A stretch of 64,000 nucleotides of DNA from the NCBI GenBank assembly GCA_015178975.1, contig WHVD01000004.1:1-64000 (forward strand), given 5' to 3'. Below are positions 10,899-22,432 of this stretch, piece by piece (positions within the stretch are counted from its first letter, which is position 1; each line of letters begins with the position of its first letter). Source of the stretch: Hysterangium stoloniferum (lineage: Eukaryota; Basidiomycota; Agaricomycetes; Hysterangiales; Hysterangiaceae). The position numbers and the translations under genes are program-made. The notes beneath the pieces were generated by a model. The model made no database searches and had not been told where the DNA came from. It saw only the letters and a program-made list of their open reading frames with translations.

Positions 10899-12838
10899 GA
10901 GTGCTAGTAGGCAGAAACCTCCCTGAGATTCCTGGTTGCTGTCTCACACTGGTGCTCCTGTGTAAATGCATCCCTAGGTGGCTTTGCACATACTATCAGC
11001 TGTGCAAAACTCCCCTTTCTCTCTAGTCTCATCAAGCATACTCAGACACTTGGCATGAGCCAAGGCCGCCAGCTAAGGAAGCACAGCGGCTATATCAAAT
11101 ATAGACCCTTCCCCTTGAAAAGCTCCACAAAATTGAATTAAATTAAACAAAGAGGATATTTTATCAATTTGTCGGCAGAAAGCATCCATTGCTCGCCATG
11201 TGAGTAGGAGCAGATATATCTTATATCTTAAAAGTAGTCCACAGCGAGATCATCGGACTCTACTGTGCACTTTTATGGCACCATGGTCTGGAACCATAGG
11301 TCGAGCATTGTAGGGAGACGACGGAGATGGGATTGACACATCCGATTTTGGTTATAGCACGATTGCGAAGAGTTGCAGGTAGAATCTGTGAAGGTTTAAC
11401 GAGGAAATGCGAGAGACGGGTGGTAGCAAGCGAGCAGAAGTTCATATTATCTCTTTGTTCCTTGTAATTGTCAAATCCAAATATTAAACATCGATGGAAT
11501 GCTGAATGAAGTAAAACTATGTGTGGTTGGTACATTTATTCCAACAGATTATTAGATCCTCCCGCGTCAGAGTGTTACCTTTGACCATCATAGAACCAGG
11601 CGAGTCGGGTCCATTGTACCATGGCAGGGGCATATATCCCCTTCAAGAGTGGCCTAGGGTAACATGAAATGAACCAGAGCTAGGGGACCGGAGATGTACT
11701 TGGTGCTGGCAAAGGTTCGTTGAATAGGAATGCGCTTGTAATATTGGTACCAGCGGGGGGGGAAGGTTCAAGCATGAAGAATTACCATGACAGCTGAAGT
11801 ATTAAGACTCATGCCAGGCCACAGGGCCAGATCCACGAATCGGACTTGGAAACAACAGAGACCCTAGAAGGTGTACCAGTTCTACCATGGCCGTGGAACA
11901 GCGGTTAAGACACGCGTGCCCGCCCCTGAATCACTTCCTGAGATGAGATTGCATTGGAAATAGCAAGAAGCGTGGTTATGAGTTGCTCGTCGCTTGCAGC
12001 CTGCATGGTTGAATTATGACCTATTGCGTAATACGGGGTGCATGCCATGAGGATCTTGAAGTGGTACCGATGAGACCTTATGCGAAGATGCTGACCAAGG
12101 ATAATTAGAAAGGACACACGGTGGATTATTCCACGTTGTTCAACTCCGTTCATTTAGGAGAACAATATGCAATGATAGGGCGTGCGGTACCTGGCCGTGA
12201 CTTGTAAAGGCTGAGCTGACAGCGTTGGGGGAAGCGACGGATGAAGCCGTGCATACACGAATAAATAGGAAGAAACCTGTGTAGTAGTAGATGATATAAG
12301 TAAGCCCACCAATGCTATATTTACTCCAGGGACTTCCAGTTATTGATTGCCGCTTTTGGGATCACGTAGCGGCATTCAATGAGAGACAGCTCACTGAGCT
12401 CTTTCCCTCATAGTACACGGTGTCGATGTTAATTTTTTGGGAGATAAATTGTATGTAGCAGAGTGAAATAACAAGCATTGAGAGAATCTCGTATAAAACA
12501 TCCTAAATGACGCTCAGGGGTGAATGGACACCGGTGGGTGCGAGGCAGGGGTATAAAGGGCCACCAAGTTGGTTGGACCATTTCTCCGCTCTTCTTGAGG
12601 AATCCTTGCCAAGATTTATTTTCAGAAATACAACAGGGATCTTCGTCTCCTGACATTTAAGTGAGATACTTTTACCCTTGCTACAGGTTGATTTCCTATT
12701 CTAAATTGCACGTTTTATTTCATTAGGTGGTCGACTGTTCGAGGTAAGCAAAATTTAGTTGGAAGTGCAGTGATCCGCGCTTGCATCTTAATCAATTACC
12801 AGGCGAACCTCCATAACACACGCCAAACTCAGCCCAAT
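10899..12838. other. Gene-free stretch between LTR remnants and ornithine decarboxylase
   Basis: About 1.9 kb. Several short frames exist on both strands (for example 11260-11535 and 11905-12153, minus), but none has a recognisable domain, a conserved motif or a convincing spliced continuation. I see no repeat family in it. Confidence 0.4.
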
Positions 12839-12850
12839 CCTATATAAACC
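12839..12850 (+). promoter_or_regulatory. TATA-like box upstream of ornithine decarboxylase
   Basis: CCTATATAAACC lies about 370 bp before the ATG at 13214 and is followed by a long CT-rich tract (about 12860-13000), a common arrangement in basidiomycete promoters. No ATG occurs between about 12880 and 13213, so the leader of roughly 330 nt would have no upstream reading frame. The transcription start is inferred. Confidence 0.45.
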
Positions 12851-13213
12851 CTAAAACTACTTGCTCCCCAGCAGGTCACCGCCCACTCTCCCTTCCCCCT
12901 AGTCGCTTCCTGCAACTTTACCTTATCCCTTCAAGTCCTTTCCTCGCTGTACAGGGAGCGAGGAACCCGCCGCTACTGATCCTCCCTCTCTTACCGCACT
13001 ACCGCCTCGGCGGTTTGGTACGGTAAATCCGGATTACACCTGGAAAACGAGATTCCTTTCTTTTCCACAACGGTTCCGCGAGACGCTATTTCACACTCGA
13101 ATCCACATTTCGTCCCCGACGAACAAGGCATCTTTCCCTTTGAATACCCCCAAACACAATCTATCATCCACCTAGTCTCGGACTCAACACAACCAATAAT
13201 CCCCACCACACCA

Positions 13214-14782
13214 ATGGCCCAACTCAAGATCTGCCCCGCTCCGGCATTGATCAACTTTGAATTTTCCCATCACAAAAAAGACTCTCGCGAACAACAAGCT
13301 CAAGAAATTTGTTTCTCCCTCTCGCCGGCACGTGATTTCATCATAGGCAGCCCTTGCGAGTCATCCATCCCTGACCCGGAGATTTCATTTCCCGGTCTGC
13401 CACCTCTCTTGCGTGGCCACCCAGACGTGCATCTTCGCGAGGGCATCATCAATGCATCTGCGGATAATGCCGTCAATTCTGAGCGGGCTTTCTTCGTTGC
13501 TGACTTGAGTCAAGTCTATGCACAGCATGCCCGCTGGGTTAAAAATCTCCCCGATATTGAACCGTTCTTCGGTATGTATCGTTGTTTTGCGTCATTGCCT
13601 ACAGCTGTTAAGTATGTCATTGTTACAGCCGTGAAGAGCAACCCGGACCCATATGTCATCCGTCTCCTTGCCGGGCTTGGCGCAGGTTTTGATTGTGCAT
13701 CACACAATGAGATTGGACAGGTCCTTGATATCGGTGTAGACCCTTCCCGCATCATCTTCGCGAACCCGTGCAAGCCGACCTCTTTCATCCGTTCTGCGGC
13801 CAGGGCCAACGTCGACATGATGACTTTCGACAATGCCGACGAGCTCACCAAGATCGCGCGTGCGCATCCCCATGCAAAGCTCGTCGTGCGCATCCTCACA
13901 GACGACTCCAAGAGTCTGTGCAGGCTTGGCCTTAAATTCGGCGCACAGCTTGCTGCCGTCCCCGCACTCCTAGCGAGAGCTAGCGAACTTAAGCTGGACG
14001 TTATCGGTGTCAGCTTCCACGTCGGCAGCGGATGTTTCGATGCCGACGCGTTCGGTGATGCTGTTAGTCGCGCCAGGCAAGCCTTCCAGATGGGCCGCGC
14101 AGCTGGGTACAAGTTCAGCCTGCTTGATGTCGGAGGCGGATTCGAGGACGCTGACTTTGAGGCTATGGCGGCTGTGCTAAGGGACGCCATTGAAGTTCAT
14201 TTCCCTGACAGACGGGAGGAAGGCGTGAGGGTCATCGCGGAACCCGGAAGGTTCTTCGTCTCCCGGGCCTTCACGTTGACCGCAAACATCATTGCCAGAC
14301 GCCCTGTTGAGGGGGCGCCAGTGGATGATGAGACGCCGCGGATCATGTGTAGGTCTCGTTTGTGTCATTTTTGTCACGTTCAGCGACTAACGGTATGCTT
14401 CGGTGCAGACTACATCAACGACGGCGTTTACGGCTCGTTCAACTGCATTATGTTCGACCATCAAACCGTGCAGCCCTACGTCGTGACACTGGGAAATTCT
14501 TTCCCTTCCTCCACGTCCCTGGCCCGTGAGACGGTTGTTCCCTGTTCCGTTTGGGGACCCACATGCGACTCGATCGACTGCGTGTCGCCGTTCGCCACGC
14601 TCCCCTCCGCACTAGAGGTCGGAGACTGGCTAGGCTTTCGCGGCATGGGTGCATACACGATTTGTGCGGCCAGCAAGTTCAATGGGTTTGAGACGAGCCA
14701 AGTAGTGTATACCAGCGGTGTTGAAGGCGCGCTGGAGGCAGCTGCTGTCCGACGGGCGCTGGCGGTGATGAAGAAATATTAA
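13214..14782 (+). CDS. ODC1: Ornithine decarboxylase (three exons)
   Basis: Decarboxylates L-ornithine to putrescine, the first committed step of polyamine synthesis, using pyridoxal phosphate in the cytosol. Exons 13214-13571, 13629-14348 and 14409-14782 give 483 residues. Family hallmarks are all present: the PLP lysine in AVKSNPDP (K122, formed across intron 1), FDCASHNEI, HVGSGC, DVGGGF, the phosphate-binding EPGR, the catalytic WGPTCDSID (C412) and a GAYT segment near the end. Intron 1 (57 bp, GTATGT..ACAG) and intron 2 (60 bp, branch-like GACTAAC) both interrupt conserved motifs (PFFAVKSN and RIMYYINDG), which fixes their position. Both introns are multiples of three without stops, so the unspliced frame is also open. 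The length is slightly above the usual 430-470. ODC symbols vary between fungi (SPE1 in yeast). Antizyme control is known for the family but not visible here. Confidence 0.95.
   Translation: MAQLKICPAPALINFEFSHHKKDSREQQAQEICFSLSPARDFIIGSPCESSIPDPEISFPGLPPLLRGHPDVHLREGIINASADNAVNSERAFFVADLSQVYAQHARWVKNLPDIEPFFGMYRCFASLPTAVKYVIVTAVKSNPDPYVIRLLAGLGAGFDCASHNEIGQVLDIGVDPSRIIFANPCKPTSFIRSAARANVDMMTFDNADELTKIARAHPHAKLVVRILTDDSKSLCRLGLKFGAQLAAVPALLARASELKLDVIGVSFHVGSGCFDADAFGDAVSRARQAFQMGRAAGYKFSLLDVGGGFEDADFEAMAAVLRDAIEVHFPDRREEGVRVIAEPGRFFVSRAFTLTANIIARRPVEGAPVDDETPRIMCRSRLCHFCHVQRLTVCFGADYINDGVYGSFNCIMFDHQTVQPYVVTLGNSFPSSTSLARETVVPCSVWGPTCDSIDCVSPFATLPSALEVGDWLGFRGMGAYTICAASKFNGFETSQVVYTSGVEGALEAAAVRRALAVMKKY
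13572..13628 (+). other. Intron 1 of ornithine decarboxylase
   Basis: GTATGT donor and TTACAG acceptor, 57 bp. Removal joins FF to AVKSN and restores the PLP-lysine motif shared by group IV decarboxylases. Without removal, 19 extra residues would sit inside the active-site loop. Confidence 0.9.
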
Positions 14783-15705
14783 TGAAGCGACTGAGTAAAG
14801 TTATAAAACGACGCGCAAAACGGACGACACCATTCTAGATGCTAGATTTCGACTCGGAACTTTTTTTTCCACATTCTTCTTGATGATTGGATGCAGAGTT
14901 AGAATCTAACTAGTAACAGTTAATATCTTCTGGTCTGAAATTTTCGTTTATATGATCGGAGAAATGCGCTGGCTGGATAGTTGAGATTGGCAGACCGCTT
15001 GATGATACAAAGATTGGGGAAGGGTTATTTTGGACTCGACCGCGTGGGATTTTGAATATTATTATAACTATTGGGGAAAAATCCCTTAATATACGTCATC
15101 ATTACATAAGATAATATTATTTGTTGGATGCACGATCTGCGGGAATAAAAGACACCCGATGGGCAGGCAGGCTGTGTGGAACACAGAAAAAAACAGTCGA
15201 CCGCAAGGCCGCTTTGCCGACATGAGTCGGCATTGGCGGGGCTCGCCGCCTCCGCGCCGCCGCCGACCCCCCACGCCTACAGCGTAGCAACCAGATCCCA
15301 AATCGGTGAAAAAAAGGATTATTTATTTAATAAATCGTCTTCTCGCATAAATTCTCGAATTCATCACCCGAAAAGGCGAGGTCACAACAAAGGCGACGGA
15401 AACCGAAGACTTGTCGACCTCCAGTATCCGAAATGGCTTGAATCAGATTCACAAGCGATCAATCTCCAAACACTAGAAGCCGAGTCTACGCCTCGAACCG
15501 TGACTCAAACGACCGCCAAATAGTCCAAAATCTATATCTCGTATCGAGCTGATGATAATCACGCGTGCCGGCGACCACGGTACTTAGCCACACTATGTAT
15601 AATGTATTTCAATGCGAGTACCATAACGACAATTATAGCGCTGCAGCGACGTTTTACCTACTCTTGGTTTCGCGGAGCCAGCATGCTCGGAGCATCAGGT
15701 CGGAT
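14783..15705. other. Intergenic stretch, 3' region of ODC and promoter side of the APSES gene
   Basis: No convincing gene. A GC-rich block lies at about 15200-15290 and contains an open frame (15176-15523, plus) that looks like chance. The rest is AT-rich and presumably holds the ODC 3' end and the promoter of the next gene. Confidence 0.4.
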
Positions 15706-15718
15706 TAATATATAAGTA
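15706..15718 (+). promoter_or_regulatory. TATA-like box of the APSES transcription factor gene
   Basis: TTAATATATAAGTA lies about 85 bp upstream of the ATG at 15797, followed by a C- and T-rich leader, a typical fungal core promoter layout. No other candidate is closer. Confidence 0.5.
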
Positions 15719-15796
15719 TAGCACTAGCCCTGCGTGCTCCTCAATTCGGAGTTCATACCTCTTCCCCACCCAACCAAACCCGATCTCACTCTGCAG

Positions 15797-17985
15797 ATGG
15801 CCACTTCAATCCTCCAGGTAAGTCCACAATATCCCCTTATATCGTCGCCGTTGCCTCACGCACCCGCAGGACGAGCTCCCTCCAGGTCCGCCCGACGCTC
15901 CACGCTTTCGTCCCTTCGCAAGCCCAAAGCACACGGTCTCTAAAGGCCGCTATATCACGAGCAGCGACCCCCGTGGCTACATGTATGTCCTCTTACGTAT
16001 ATATATGCTCCACGCCCACACCTCGCAAATAACACGCACACCCTGTCTAGGTCCGTATTCGAATACCCACTGAACGGCCACTGGCTCATGGTCGATGCGG
16101 AGAATGGCTACGTGCTGTGGACAGGGATCTGGAAAGGTACGAGTGCTGGCTGTGGGAGTCGTCGACCGATCCCACCGCCCCACCCGCCCCCAATCATTGT
16201 TATGTTTTCCTGACACAGCTCCAAAACAGCACTCGGCAACTCTAAAACAGATATTATAAAAATCATCGAGGCACAGCCTGAGCTTGCTCCCCAGTTACGG
16301 AGGGTCAGAGGTGGCTATTTGAAGATTCAGGGGACTTGGATGCCGTATGAGGTGTGTGGATGCGCATATATGCGTCTTGTTGGCGTCTTAACTTGGTTTG
16401 GTAGACAGCGCTGAGATTAGCACGACGGTATGTAGTGCTGTATTACGTTGGTTGGCTTTGCAGTGTGTTTAATTTATCTTGCAGCGTTGCCTGGCCCATT
16501 CGGGAAGATCTTGTCCCTCTTTTTGGGTAAGCATACCCCAAATATCTTCTCGAAAGCGTCTTCTTACACCCCTCTTTCGACTCAGTCCCACATTCCCCAG
16601 CACATGCCTCTCACCCGAACAACCAGGATACGGCCAACTCGTCGGCAATTCAGGAAGGCGCAGAACCCGTCGCACAATAAGTATGAGTCTCGCTGGCCAT
16701 TCATCAAGCACCCCTAGTCTGCTACACCATGAAGAGGAGGCCTACTACCCTCAAGCAAGCACGTCTGCCATGCCACCACCCTCCGAGCTAATGCACCCCC
16801 AGCGACATGCTGGCACGAGCACGGGCCAAAATCAAGGCGGGGCATACAACGTCAACCCCCCTGCCGAGCAACAGCGTGTCCCACTCCACATCCAAACGCA
16901 GCACCTCCAGCCCCCCTCGCCTTCTCACCCCCATCCCTACGCGCTCTCCCACTCCCCTACGTACGGCCACTCCCCAACACGTGCGCGTCAGGCTTCGGGC
17001 AACATGGCACAGCGATATGCTCCCTACCCCGGCACTAGCGAGCGTGAAAGAGATCGACATTCGCCCGTCGAGCATCCGCATTCGTACCCTGGCGCGAGCG
17101 GCATAAGTGTGCTTACTACGGCTGTCTCCGCACCCCCTAGTGGTGTTGGCAGTGGTTCGCTATTTGCAGATACGTATACTCCTCAAGGACCCACTGCACT
17201 CTCCGAGCATGCGTCTCAATCGCATCCTCCCCCGCCTCCCCGTCCAAACGCCATTCTCCTCCCGCCATTGACGTCCCTCCCCCCACCACCGCCTCCACAC
17301 CACTCCCCATGGAGTCTCAGTTCGACTGCAAACACGAATGCCAGTTTGCTAACGACCCCCCCAAGCGGGTTTTCCTCGACGAACAATTACTTCCCGAACG
17401 TCATACCCCCCCCTCCTTCGACTTCATATCCGACACCTAGTACGGCCTCCCCATTCTCGCTCCCCCCAATCTCGTCTCTTGACGCTCCTGGACAAGGGGA
17501 TGGCAGTGAGGCTGTTCTGAGGCGGCTGAGGATGGATGATGAGGACGAAAGGGCGGAGAGGGAAAGACGGGAGAGGGGCGATAGAAATGAAGGGAGGGAT
17601 GGGATGCCCGCCGTGGTATATCCAGAGCCATATGGACGCTTGACAATGCCGATTCAGGATCTGAGGAGGAGGAGGTCATTTAGTGTTCCCCCTTATAGAA
17701 GGTGAGCCTCCTTTCGTGTTTGGTTTGACATGACCGACTGATTTTTTATTTGTGTGATTTAGTGCGGAAGTCAATGAGAGAACTGCATTTCCTCGTTCGC
17801 ATGTCCCCCCTCCCGCATATCCCTCTCAAGCACAACGGCAGAGTCCTGCACCCACAGCATCGCATCCCCCGGGTGCACACTACAACCCGCCCTCACCAGA
17901 TTCATACCGCGCGGCGTACGAACGATATCATTCCCCGCCTGTGCCATCTGATTCCGAGCACGACCGTACGTCTTCTCGGTGGTAA
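15797..17985 (+). CDS. APSES (KilA-N/StuA-like) DNA-binding transcription factor, eight exons
   Basis: A fungal-specific nuclear regulator. Exons 15797-15817, 15870-15982, 16051-16136, 16230-16351, 16405-16427, 16485-16526, 16586-17701 and 17763-17985 give 581 residues. The DNA-binding domain covers about residues 25-140: SVFEYPLNGHWLMVD, GYVLWTGIWKALG, DIIKIIEAQPEL, GGYLKIQGTWMPYE and RRVAWPIREDLVPLFG follow the strand and helix order of APSES domains, the last being the conserved helix ending in PLF. The remainder is low complexity: Pro/Ser/His-rich from about 150 to 440 with poly-Pro runs, then a highly charged Asp/Glu/Arg segment (about 447-475) that could be a coiled or nuclear-localising stretch. 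All introns are 50-95 bp and all junctions keep frame. APSES proteins govern hyphal and fruiting development in other fungi; its targets here are unknown. No ankyrin repeats follow, which argues against the Swi4/Mbp1 class and for the StuA/Sok2 class. Confidence 0.85.
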
Positions 17986-20900
17986 AAAAAAAAAACTTTC
18001 ACCTACTCCTTGCAATTAATTAACGGACACATTCTCATCACATTAGAACGCATAATCTGATCAAAATTCTCCCCCTCGCATAAAACTCCTCTTCCGTCAC
18101 AGGCACGCACGGAGTACAGCGACATAATTTTTTTTTCTCACAATGTTGTCGGCATCATCATCATCTACAACCCAATACATCTACTATGTCTCGCTAGGTA
18201 TATTTTTTGCCGTTTTGCTTTTTTTTTGCGTCCATGTGTACAGTTAGACCATTCGTCCTTCCATTGCATTCACCCTATTTGTCTCGTCACGTTCGTAGAT
18301 TCCCTCGTCCAAATTTACCCCATGGGTTACATCATCATCAGTACACCCTCGCAACCGTTTTTTTTCGCCTTTCTGTCCGCTTTCGGTCTGTGCACTGTGC
18401 ATTGTATTTTACATTCAAACTTCCTCCATGTTACACAATTTACCTGCCTGCTAATGTAACCGTCGGTACTTCTGTTTCGCTTAAGTTGTGCCACGTTTAC
18501 GAGGAGACAACGCAGTAATTCATCGGCGCGGAAGTATAATTTGGCTTTTGTGATATGCGAAAGAGGTTAATTCTTTGGTGTGCGTCTTTCGGATCGACCA
18601 TCAGCTGTGTAAGAAGATCGACTATCTGCACACACGTGTGCACTCAGGAACATAAATGAAAAAGATTTCGTCGAATGCTGCCCGATAATTATGAAGTAAC
18701 TATAATGATGTTGCGGTAAGAGTCTGCAATACCCATGTGTGGCTTCTAATCGATATTATATATTCTTCGCGAAGCTTTGCTTTTTTATTTTTTATTTTTT
18801 TTCAGTCCCTTCCCGAACGCTTCCTCGTCGTCCGAGGAATACTGGGAACGAGGACTTCCTTAGCGCATCGCTTGTCGGTCCAGGCACCCTTGGGTCCTGT
18901 ATGTAATTCTGACTTGCATTGAGCAGATCCATCCACCCCAAGGAATTAATAGTAGCTCCGTTTCCATGCTTGTACTGTGTATTAACCATGACGTGTTTAC
19001 AATGCAAAAACATTAATTGCATTGCTCTCATCGGCGGCCCTGGCAGGCGTCTGGAAGTCTACAGTATACTCTCTGCTCGATCCAAACTTTCAATACTCAA
19101 TGGTAGCGCGGGGGGTAACTACGTTTCAGATCGTATTCAGGCCTACACGCGTGTCCGCTCAACGTTTACCACGGCCATTAAACCTCCCGGATACGTTTTA
19201 ATTTTGATAAGTGCACGCAATAGTATAAGTCTATAAGCAAGTCACTTCAATTTTATTCCCTTGACGATGACCCCGCCTCCAGGCCTGTAGCCGTGACGAG
19301 AAAACGAGCCCTGTGGCGTTCTGTATATGTTACACAAGGGGGGGGGCGTACGCGACGGTAAACACTGGAACTGATCTCCATCCTTTCTTAATTACCCCGC
19401 GAAATACTGGATTTTTCGCTATGCAGTACTATGCAGGCCTCCTCCGAACGGACTCGGAGTGCTCTGTTCACTGCCTGCCAGAGCGTGTTACCTACCAGGG
19501 TAAAGAAGAAAAAAACACCGCAGGTTTTCGAAGATATCAAACACGCAAGGCACTGCTTGCCAGTTATCTGCCTCGTTTGGATTTGTTGACTTACTACCGC
19601 GGCACTTGTCAACAAGATCTCCCTTGAGATGAATTGCACCGACTGAGTCTTCTTAATCGGAGACCTTTGCTTCTAAATACTCTATCAGAACCTTTCAGAA
19701 TCTATCGAAATTTCATTCCTGTGGGCATGCAGTGCTTGCATCTTGGTGTGTGCGATGCGCTGAGATTCAACAAGATTCTATGACCGCCTGTTACCACTTA
19801 CCCTTCCGATCCACAATGCCCCGTTCCTTCGACATCTGATGGCTTACTTCGCGTACCAACTTTGCGCCCGTCTAAACTTCCCCGACCTAAGATGGAACTC
19901 GCACTCCCCCGGAGGATCAAGGCAGGACAAAATCTCATGAAAACGATCCACGACAGAAGGTGTGTTGCTGATCCAAAGTCAAGGGAATGTTTAAGGGAGT
20001 CTTGTCTAAAGCATACACCACTTCAACACTTCATGCTTATTCATGCCATTGCATATTTTGATTCGGCATACAGAAATTGGCCGTGAAGGACCAAGGAGTT
20101 GGTAAGATGATCGTACGTATATCGACAATACCCCTCGCGTTTGTTATTCTCGAGGTTCATATTTCGATATGAATTCGGATCTTCGTCTTGACCCCTAATG
20201 GAGATGTGGCGAAGCACCCATTGTCGAAGGTGTTCTAGATAAATGCGTACCGACGGGATGCCCGGCCACCTACGTCTTTCCTGCTCCACCTTCTTTACCC
20301 TCCAGACATAATTACGGGGTAGGCACCATCTTCTAAAGGCCGCAGACTTCACATTGTGTTATCAGATATCGTAAAACAACTCTACCCCAGGTTCTGCCGT
20401 GGCGAGAGTAAGTTCACTTGTCAACAAAGCAAACAAGTCTGACGGTGGATCCATCAAAACCGACTTCAAAATTATCTTCATCTGCACCTCGTCATGCTCT
20501 CTAGAAAGAAAAATACCTCTGCTGGTTTCCGAGTTTATGGCTAGATCCCAGCCATTCTTTACCATGCAGTCTCAACTAGATCGCTTGATCTACTCAACCT
20601 TGTAAAATGCAAGTTCGGAGGAAGGAGCTTGTTTTTTCAGCTTAAACCATGTGGGCCGACATTTGGCCGCAAGAAAACTCCTACACTAACGGGTGACGGG
20701 CCAAAATCGCCAGTAGAGCACAGCTGACCGTGGCGTTGACGATATAATGACGCGTGTAAATAATGGGAGACTGGAATTTAGCACGCCACATCCTTATTTC
20801 ACTCCAGCGAGAAGCTACTACCGGTCAGCTGCACACTAACTCGCTCTCACGCAAGCAGGCTCCGACGCCCACCATGGACGGAGCATGCGGTTTGCATATC

Positions 20901-21377
20901 CAGGTGACAATGTCTTCGAAGCACATCTACAGCCACTTTACGGCTGCAACCGAGTGACACCGACAATCTGAAAAGTATTGCCGAGGAGAACTAGCATACA
21001 CCTCTTTCAAAACTTCGGGTGTTGCTGTCGACTTGTAAATGCACTGTTTGAATACTCGGTCTCGCGTTGTCACTCAAGGTACACATCCCCATAATATATG
21101 CAAAAATAGTATGTATAATGGATGAGCGACACAAGCGCGAGTGCATTTGGATGAGTCACTTCCTGATAGAGACATTTTACTGAGCGGGTTATATGACCTC
21201 GGGACCCTCCCAGAACACAAAGTTACAATACTAGATGTCCACTGGCAGAAGACAAACCGACTACACTCAGGGAAAGGACATTCACCCCGTATTGTCCTCG
21301 GCGGAAAAAAAGAGAAGCATCCATATTTTAATTTTCCTATCAATCCAGATATACACTGCTTCATGCTAAAAGGCAGA
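17986..21377. other. Gene-free stretch between APSES gene and glutaredoxin gene
   Basis: About 3.4 kb. The first few hundred bases are T-rich and probably hold the 3' end of the APSES transcript. Short frames at 18207-18518, 19313-19627 and 20041-20352 have no recognisable motifs, and I could not join them into a spliced gene. No repeats recognised. Confidence 0.4.
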
Positions 21378-22241
21378 TCACGGCCCATGCAGGAAAACTT
21401 CCTGGAACTCGCCGGTTTCTAACGATTCCCTGAGAACATCCAATCCTCCAATAAGTTCTCCATCGACGATGATCTGGGGAAATGTGGGCCAGTTGTTCAA
21501 TACTTTCAAGCCTTGACAACATCTATCAGCAGAATTCTCAAACGTTTATTCACGAAAGCATTTTACCCTGCCGTACGCTTTCATCCGATAGGATATCGAA
21601 GTGCGTAAACTTGACATTTTGTTCTTCGAGAAGTGCCACAGTCTTCCGTGAAAAGCCACACCGTGGCGCATCCGGAGTACCCTTCATGAAAAGGACAACT
21701 TTGGCTTGCGTCATCAGGTTGCGCAGTCGCTTCTCTAGTTGCTCCGCTGTCTCCTCTACTTCCGGCTCCACGTTGGTGTGGGCTTGAGCGGTGGGTGGAC
21801 TGCGTGCGTGAGTCGCCAATGCATCAGTGAGGGCAGCTGCGTCGGCACCAGGAATGCGGGCCAAGAGTGTGTGGCCCTATGTTCATCAGATAAAACGACT
21901 ATTATAACGTGTTCAGTACGTACTCGCAACACAATAAAAGAAGGGACGGCCTCGATTTCAAACGACTCCGTAATATCTGGATGCGACTCCGCCTCGATCT
22001 ATCGTCAAATCGCATCAGAGAGTATGATAAGAGTGAGCCTAAATGTATCTATTGTTACCTGGAGCACAAGGATGTTTGGATATTTTCGTGCCAATTCCAT
22101 TACAATCTCATTCATTTGCTTGCACGGTTCAGCCCACGGCGCCCAAAAGTTAAGAAGTGACACTCTTTGTAGGTCTTTTGAGAGCAAACTTTGAAAGTGA
22201 TCGGCAGACTCAACATGGTTGAAGTTGTCTAGAGCAGCCAT
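21378..22241 (-). CDS. GRX4: Monothiol glutaredoxin, Grx3/Grx4 (PICOT) type, four exons
   Basis: Binds a bridging [2Fe-2S] cluster and handles iron sensing and delivery in cytosol and nucleus, as known for yeast Grx3/4. Exons 22059-22241, 21924-21998, 21567-21876 and 21378-21511 (minus) give 233 residues. An N-terminal thioredoxin-like domain (about 1-110) has FWAPWAEPCKQM with only one active-site cysteine (C40), as in PICOT proteins, and VPSFIVLRG near its end. After an Ala/Pro/Glu linker, the glutaredoxin domain (about 135-233) carries KGTPDAPRCGFS with the cluster-ligating C159, then NNWPTFPQIIVDGELIGGLD, the glutathione and cluster-binding face. It ends at TGA after FLHGP. The length suits a one-Trx, one-Grx protein. 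Introns of 60, 47 and 55 bp have good junctions. It lies 191 bp downstream of Ku70 in the same direction. The choice between GRX3 and GRX4 is arbitrary. Confidence 0.93.
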
Positions 22242-22432
22242 GGACGAGATGGTTGGATGGTGTCACTTGCGTTACTTTTTCAATAGCGGAAGGCGTCATT
22301 GCGATTACAAAGCAATCGGTCTAACCGACATCTAATCTCTCCTTATATAGCTACATTACAAGAGAGAAGTAAGATATACAAGTACAAAAAAAAATAAGAA
22401 ATTAAAAGATGAGATGCAAGTACACAAATAGC

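Noticed and set aside
11260-12153. Short minus-strand frames (11260-11535 and 11905-12153) as a host gene
   Set aside because: No recognisable motif, no good splice junctions joining them, and composition like the surrounding non-coding sequence.
13516-14190. 224-codon frame antisense to ODC
   Set aside because: A shadow of GC-rich coding sequence; Ala/Ser-rich with no motif.
14349-14408. Sequence between DETPRIM and YINDG read as part of ODC
   Set aside because: It interrupts a conserved motif and is bounded by GTAGGT and GCAG with a branch-like CTAAC, so it is an intron even though the frame is open.
15176-15523. 115-codon plus-strand frame as a small gene
   Set aside because: It lies over a GC-rich block and looks like random low-complexity coding; no motif or promoter.
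18207-18518. 103-codon plus-strand frame downstream of the APSES gene
   Set aside because: Phe/Leu-rich only because the region is T- and C-rich; two overlapping frames of similar length exist and neither has a domain.
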